A stretch of 64,000 nt of DNA from positions 62,001 through 126,000 of the forward strand of contig NZ_LXYE02000034.1 of NCBI RefSeq assembly GCF_001659685.2, in the 5' to 3' direction. The notes below the pieces were generated by a model. It was given only the letters and a program-made list of their open reading frames with translations. It ran no database searches and was not told the origin of the DNA. The stretch comes from Labilibacter marinus (GTDB lineage Bacteria; Bacteroidota; Bacteroidia; Bacteroidales; Marinilabiliaceae). Made by a program: the position numbers and the translations under genes. Each line of letters starts with the position of its first letter. Position 1 is the first letter of the stretch. Of the stretch, positions 63,961 through 64,000 are shown piece by piece.

Positions 63961-63984
63961 AGTATGCAGTAGGCAGTATGCAGT
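63961..63984. repeat. Heptanucleotide repeats upstream of CoA-transferase copy 2
   Basis: AGTATGC, AGTAGGC, AGTATGC and AGTTATT follow each other without spacing. They match the 7-nt period and AGT core of the repeats at 62744-62810 on the other side of the gene. Confidence 0.65.
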
Positions 63985-64000
63985 TATTTACAAACCGCAC

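Overview
The window comes from the chromosome of a Bacteroidota bacterium, probably a marine polysaccharide degrader of the Marinilabiliales/Prolixibacteraceae type. The order is my inference; the phylum is well supported. The evidence is a SusC/SusD pair, a hybrid two-component regulator, three S1 sulfatases, type IX secretion (T9SS) C-terminal domains, lipoprotein-rich glycan enzymes, low G+C, almost no Shine-Dalgarno sequences and some TAnnTTTG-type promoters. No rRNA, tRNA, CRISPR array, prophage or transposase gene was seen.

1-1184 and 41121-42362 encode two paralogous membrane proteins. Each has an N-terminal helix-turn-helix-like region, one membrane span, a PKD-like domain and a lectin-like C-terminal domain. 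They bracket a large polysaccharide utilisation locus (PUL). Its left arm on the minus strand (1965-8986) holds a GH29 fucosidase, an S1 sulfatase and a giant Asp-box propeller protein with a T9SS tail. Facing away from it are the hybrid sensor (9457-13623) and the SusC, SusD and SusE/F-position genes (13973-20937). A 14-base sequence is shared, in the same orientation and at nearly the same distance from the start codon, by the propeller gene and susC. It is a candidate operator for the hybrid sensor. A second sulfatase (24737), a second giant propeller protein (29647) and a tight six-gene minus-strand operon (40938 to 32820) complete the PUL. That operon encodes an exported FAD oxidoreductase, an esterase, a GH117-like enzyme, two GH43-like propellers and a sulfatase. 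The substrate is likely a sulfated, fucose- and/or anhydrogalactose-type algal glycan. No classical endo-acting hydrolase is present, so the two giant propeller proteins are the best candidates for backbone cutting.

20938-22318 is a gene-free repeat island. It holds a degenerate 21/42-nt array, then two copies of a unit of about 227 bp carrying four 17-bp hairpins with GCT or AGC loops. A second 21-nt array lies at 61283-61408. Heptanucleotide repeats flank the CoA-transferase gene at 62810-63952. A foldback element sits in frame inside a beta-lactamase-family gene near 27489-27556.

42403-56763 is mixed: an orphan histidine kinase, unknown membrane proteins, a DUF5060-type glycosidase, and a copper-receptor module. 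In that module a TonB receptor carries OprC-like CxxxM and HxM motifs and follows a small CNGKC protein. Then come a glycosyltransferase, signal peptidase II, a GDSL hydrolase, two AraC regulators and a URO-D-family protein. 57058-63952 holds a GH2 glycosidase, an IclR regulator, a HigBA-like toxin-antitoxin pair with a palindromic operator, and two tandem CaiB/BaiF-type CoA-transferases.
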